This document shows positions 4,274 to 6,523 of a stretch of 6,523 nt of DNA, piece by piece. Source of the DNA: Actinomycetota bacterium (GTDB lineage: Bacteria > Acidobacteriota > Blastocatellia > Chloracidobacteriales > Chloracidobacteriaceae). Below the pieces are notes generated by a model. The model was not told the DNA's origin. It saw only the letters and a program-made list of their open reading frames with translations, and did no database searches. Position 1 is the first letter of the stretch; the number at the start of each line of letters is the position of its first letter. The translations under genes and the position numbers were made by a program. The stretch spans positions 1-6,523 of the forward strand of contig JAAFHI010000204.1 of assembly GCA_013298335.1 (NCBI GenBank), given 5' to 3'.

Positions 4274-6523
4274 ATGTTCGGTCTCGCCGGGAAATACTTC
4301 GACTGGCTTCAACGTGGCGCGCCGACGGGCGAAGTCGTCCGCTATCCGGTGATTCATGAAAATCACCGCACCGACGTGGACGGCCTCTTCATCGTCGGCG
4401 ACCTTTCGGGATTGCCGCTGCTGAAGTTCGCCGCGAAACAGGGCTATGAGGTCATTGAAACGGTTCGGCGCGACCTTGAGGGGCGGCAAACGCCCGATGC
4501 GCCGGATGTCTTTGAAGTCGCCATCATCGGCGCGGGCGCGGCGGGGCTGGCGGCGGCGCTGCACGCCAAGAAGGCGGGTTTGAAATACGTCGTGCTGGAA
4601 GCCGCCCGAACGGCTAACACCATCGTCAATTTTCCAAAGGGGAAACTGATTTTCGCCGAGCCGATGCAGATCGCGAATCCGAGCGAGTTGCCCGTTCGTG
4701 AATCGAGTCGCGAGGAACTGCTCGACGAGTGGTTTGCCCTGCTCGAACGCGAAAAACTCAATATCCATGAGGGCGCGGCGGTTTCCGACATTCAAAAGAG
4801 GGACGATGGCCGCTTTCTGGTTTCCATCGCCGACCAGGCGCCCGTGACGGCGGAGCGGGTCGTGCTGGCGACCGGCAAGGCGGGGAATGCGCGGCGGCTT
4901 GGCGTGCCGGGGGAAGACCTGCCGAAGGTGTTCGACCGGATGTTCAGCCCGAAGGATTTTCACGACACCGACATTCTCGTCGTGGGCGGCGGCGACACGG
5001 CGGTCGAAACGGCCATCGCGCTTGCCGAAACCGGAAATCGCGTCACGCTGGCCCACCGCCGCGACATGTTCACCCGTTTGAAGGCGGGGAATCTGGAGCG
5101 CATACAGGCATTTTCCAGTTCTGACCAGGTAAAGGTCCTATTCAATTCGACGGTCACCCGGATTGATGAAACCGAAGTGGCGTTGAGTGTTCGTGGAAAC
5201 CGGATTCGAGTCAGGAACGACGCGGTTTTCACGACGCTCGGTCGCGAACTGCCCTACGAATTTCTCGAACGCATCGGCGTCTCCATCGAAAACACCTGGA
5301 CCTTCACGCGGTTCGCGCTCTACGGACTGGCGGTGTTCATCTTCACCGCCGTCTATTTCGGAAAACACGTCGTTGGTTCGAAGGTGCTTCAGGAGGGCGA
5401 GCCGGTCCGCCGGTTTTCGGAATGGGGCGTACCCGCGCTGGTCGTGGCGGGGATGATCGCCGTGGTCTACGCCATCTATTTGAGGATGAACCGGGCCAAA
5501 CTCGATACGATGCGCGCCTATGTCGGGCCGACGGCGGTTCTGGTCGTGACGCTTTCGGCCTCTCTCTTCGCGATCTGGTGGATGAGCGGACAACGGGACG
5601 CCAATTTCCTCTGGGGCAAGCATCCGGGCTTCTGGTACAGCCTGCTCTACACCGTGACGATCATTGTTTTCGGCTTCCGGCGGATGAAGCGGAAAAACTG
5701 GGATCGCTACGTCGTCCTGCAAACGGTCTGCCTCGCGCTGATTCAGGCCATCCCGCTTTTTCTCATCCCCGAACTCCTGAATGTTTACGGTCCTCCAAAA
5801 TGGATTCCGCAATGGATTGTGGAACAAGCGTTTCCCAACAAGGAATACTGGCGGTGGTACGGCTTCGTGCTTGCCTACCCGCTGTTTATTTACAACGTGC
5901 TGACCGGCGAGCCGAGCATGTTCTGGCTCATCGCTTCGGTGGTTCAGACCTTCGTCATCATTCCGCTCATTGTGTATTTCTTCGGGAAAGGCGCCTATTG
6001 CGGCTGGATCTGTTCCTGCGGCGCGCTCGCGGAAACGCTCGGCGACGACTTTCGCTCGCTGGCGCCCCACGGCGAAAAAGCAAAGAAATGGGAAAACCTC
6101 GGCCAGGTCATCCTCTTCGTCATTCTGGCGATTACCGTCGCGTGGGGACTCACCCACTGGACGCCCGCCAATTCGTTTTTCCGAACCGCGAAGCCCTTCG
6201 GCGTGGCGCTTCCGGAGATCGTCGAACACGTCAAGCACTGGTATGAACTGCTGGTTGACGCGGGCTTTGCCGGGACGATTTCGCTCGGCGCGTACTTTTT
6301 CTATTCCGGACGAATCTGGTGCCGTTTCGGGTGTCCGCTGGCGGCGATCATGCACATTTACGCAAAGTTCAGCCGGTACCGGATTTTCGCCGACAAGCCG
6401 AAGTGCATCAGTTGCAACATCTGCACGAAAGTCTGCCACATGGGCATCGACGTCATGGGCTACGCCAGTCAGGGCAAGCCGATGGACGACGTCGAGTGCG
6501 TACGGTGCGCCGCCTGCGTGACG
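4274..6523 (+). CDS. Membrane redox fusion: permuted NAD(P)H/FAD reductase + NapH/CcoG-like + 4Fe-4S ferredoxin domain (3' end missing)
   Basis: The frame is open for 750 codons to the right edge. Residues 34-60 (TDVDGLFIVGDLSG..KFAAKQGYEV) look like the GD-type FAD segment that normally ends thioredoxin-reductase-like folds. Then come an FAD Rossmann start, IIGAGAAGLAAA (84-95), an ATG motif (199-201), an NAD(P) Rossmann motif VVGGGDTAVE (236-245) with HRR at 261-263 that favours NADPH, and DAVFTTLGRELPYEFLERIGV (316-336). No cysteine occurs before residue 486, so there is no TrxR-type CxxC. About nine membrane segments follow (near 344-363, 385-403, 417-437, 453-469, 480-499, 527-545, 549-570, 611-628, 660-678). 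YCGWICSCG (575-583) and WCRFGCP (682-688) are NapH/CcoG-type motifs. CISCNICTKVC (711-721) is a 4Fe-4S site, and a second begins at CVRCAAC (742-748). Probable role: electron transfer between cytoplasmic NAD(P)H, Fe-S clusters and a membrane or periplasmic partner. Partner and direction are unknown. Confidence 0.88.
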   Translation, partial: MFGLAGKYFDWLQRGAPTGEVVRYPVIHENHRTDVDGLFIVGDLSGLPLLKFAAKQGYEVIETVRRDLEGRQTPDAPDVFEVAIIGAGAAGLAAALHAKKAGLKYVVLEAARTANTIVNFPKGKLIFAEPMQIANPSELPVRESSREELLDEWFALLEREKLNIHEGAAVSDIQKRDDGRFLVSIADQAPVTAERVVLATGKAGNARRLGVPGEDLPKVFDRMFSPKDFHDTDILVVGGGDTAVETAIALAETGNRVTLAHRRDMFTRLKAGNLERIQAFSSSDQVKVLFNSTVTRIDETEVALSVRGNRIRVRNDAVFTTLGRELPYEFLERIGVSIENTWTFTRFALYGLAVFIFTAVYFGKHVVGSKVLQEGEPVRRFSEWGVPALVVAGMIAVVYAIYLRMNRAKLDTMRAYVGPTAVLVVTLSASLFAIWWMSGQRDANFLWGKHPGFWYSLLYTVTIIVFGFRRMKRKNWDRYVVLQTVCLALIQAIPLFLIPELLNVYGPPKWIPQWIVEQAFPNKEYWRWYGFVLAYPLFIYNVLTGEPSMFWLIASVVQTFVIIPLIVYFFGKGAYCGWICSCGALAETLGDDFRSLAPHGEKAKKWENLGQVILFVILAITVAWGLTHWTPANSFFRTAKPFGVALPEIVEHVKHWYELLVDAGFAGTISLGAYFFYSGRIWCRFGCPLAAIMHIYAKFSRYRIFADKPKCISCNICTKVCHMGIDVMGYASQGKPMDDVECVRCAACVT

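Noticed and set aside
4212..4337. ATG at 4212 opening a short plus-strand frame as a leader peptide
   Set aside because: It overlaps the -10-like element of promoter C, has no Shine-Dalgarno and runs out of frame into the redox gene.
4241..5056. Minus-strand open frame of 271 codons opposite the flavin domain
   Set aside because: The plus strand carries GxGxxG, ATG and NAD(P) motifs in one frame. The antisense product has no recognisable pattern.
5422..6246. Plus-strand open frame of 274 codons overlapping the membrane redox gene in another frame
   Set aside because: It gives an Arg/Gly-rich chain without hydrophobic segments, whereas the 4274 frame is continuous and motif-rich through the same stretch.
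5138..6439. Minus-strand open frame of 433 codons opposite the membrane redox gene
   Set aside because: The composition is Arg/Asp/Glu/His-rich and featureless, while the plus strand encodes clear transmembrane segments and Fe-S motifs.
1..6523. Search by eye for CRISPR arrays, tRNA or rRNA genes, transposase genes and long direct repeats
   Set aside because: None seen. Apart from the short GGAATAAA motifs and the terminator, the sequence is nearly all coding.

Overview
The window looks like ordinary chromosomal sequence from a GC-rich Gram-negative (diderm) bacterium. The signs are an outer-membrane beta-barrel protein, Sec and Tat export signals, a probable lipoprotein, and dense gene packing with strong third-position GC bias that gives long antisense shadow frames. 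I cannot fix the phylum. Nothing points to a plasmid, phage, insertion sequence or CRISPR array, and I see no tRNA or rRNA gene.

Minus strand, read right to left from 4081 to 1. First comes a DUF547 exported protein or lipoprotein (4081-3248). It is followed by a small secreted DUF5666-like protein (3155-2760) and an outer-membrane beta-barrel protein of the MetA-pathway/transporter type (2748-1732). The barrel gene ends at a clear intrinsic terminator (1670-1704). Beyond the terminator is a polytopic GT-C/GT87-like glycosyltransferase (1659-157). Its stop overlaps, as ATGA, the start of a Tat-exported protein that runs off the left edge (160-1). That protein's visible end resembles gluconate 2-dehydrogenase subunit 3, the small partner of GMC oxidoreductases.

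Plus strand, from 4274 to the right edge. One uninterrupted 750-codon frame has no stop inside the window. It encodes a composite redox protein: a pyridine-nucleotide/FAD reductase module, then about nine membrane segments, then NapH/CcoG-like cysteine motifs and ferredoxin-type 4Fe-4S motifs. The flavin module appears circularly permuted, because the GD-type FAD segment that normally closes this fold lies ahead of the GxGxxG motif. It also contains no cysteine, so it is not a dithiol thioredoxin reductase. It probably moves electrons between NAD(P)H and membrane or periplasmic partners.

The 192-bp divergent intergenic region (4082-4273) and the 92-bp gap ahead of the small secreted gene hold three copies of GGAATAAA. 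Each lies in non-coding DNA, points at a gene, and has an AT-richer hexamer 16 bp downstream at a suitable distance from the start codon. I read these as three related, possibly ECF-sigma-type promoters. They would tie the redox protein and the DUF547/DUF5666-like/barrel operon into one regulon. That putative co-regulated envelope redox module is the most interesting part of the window.
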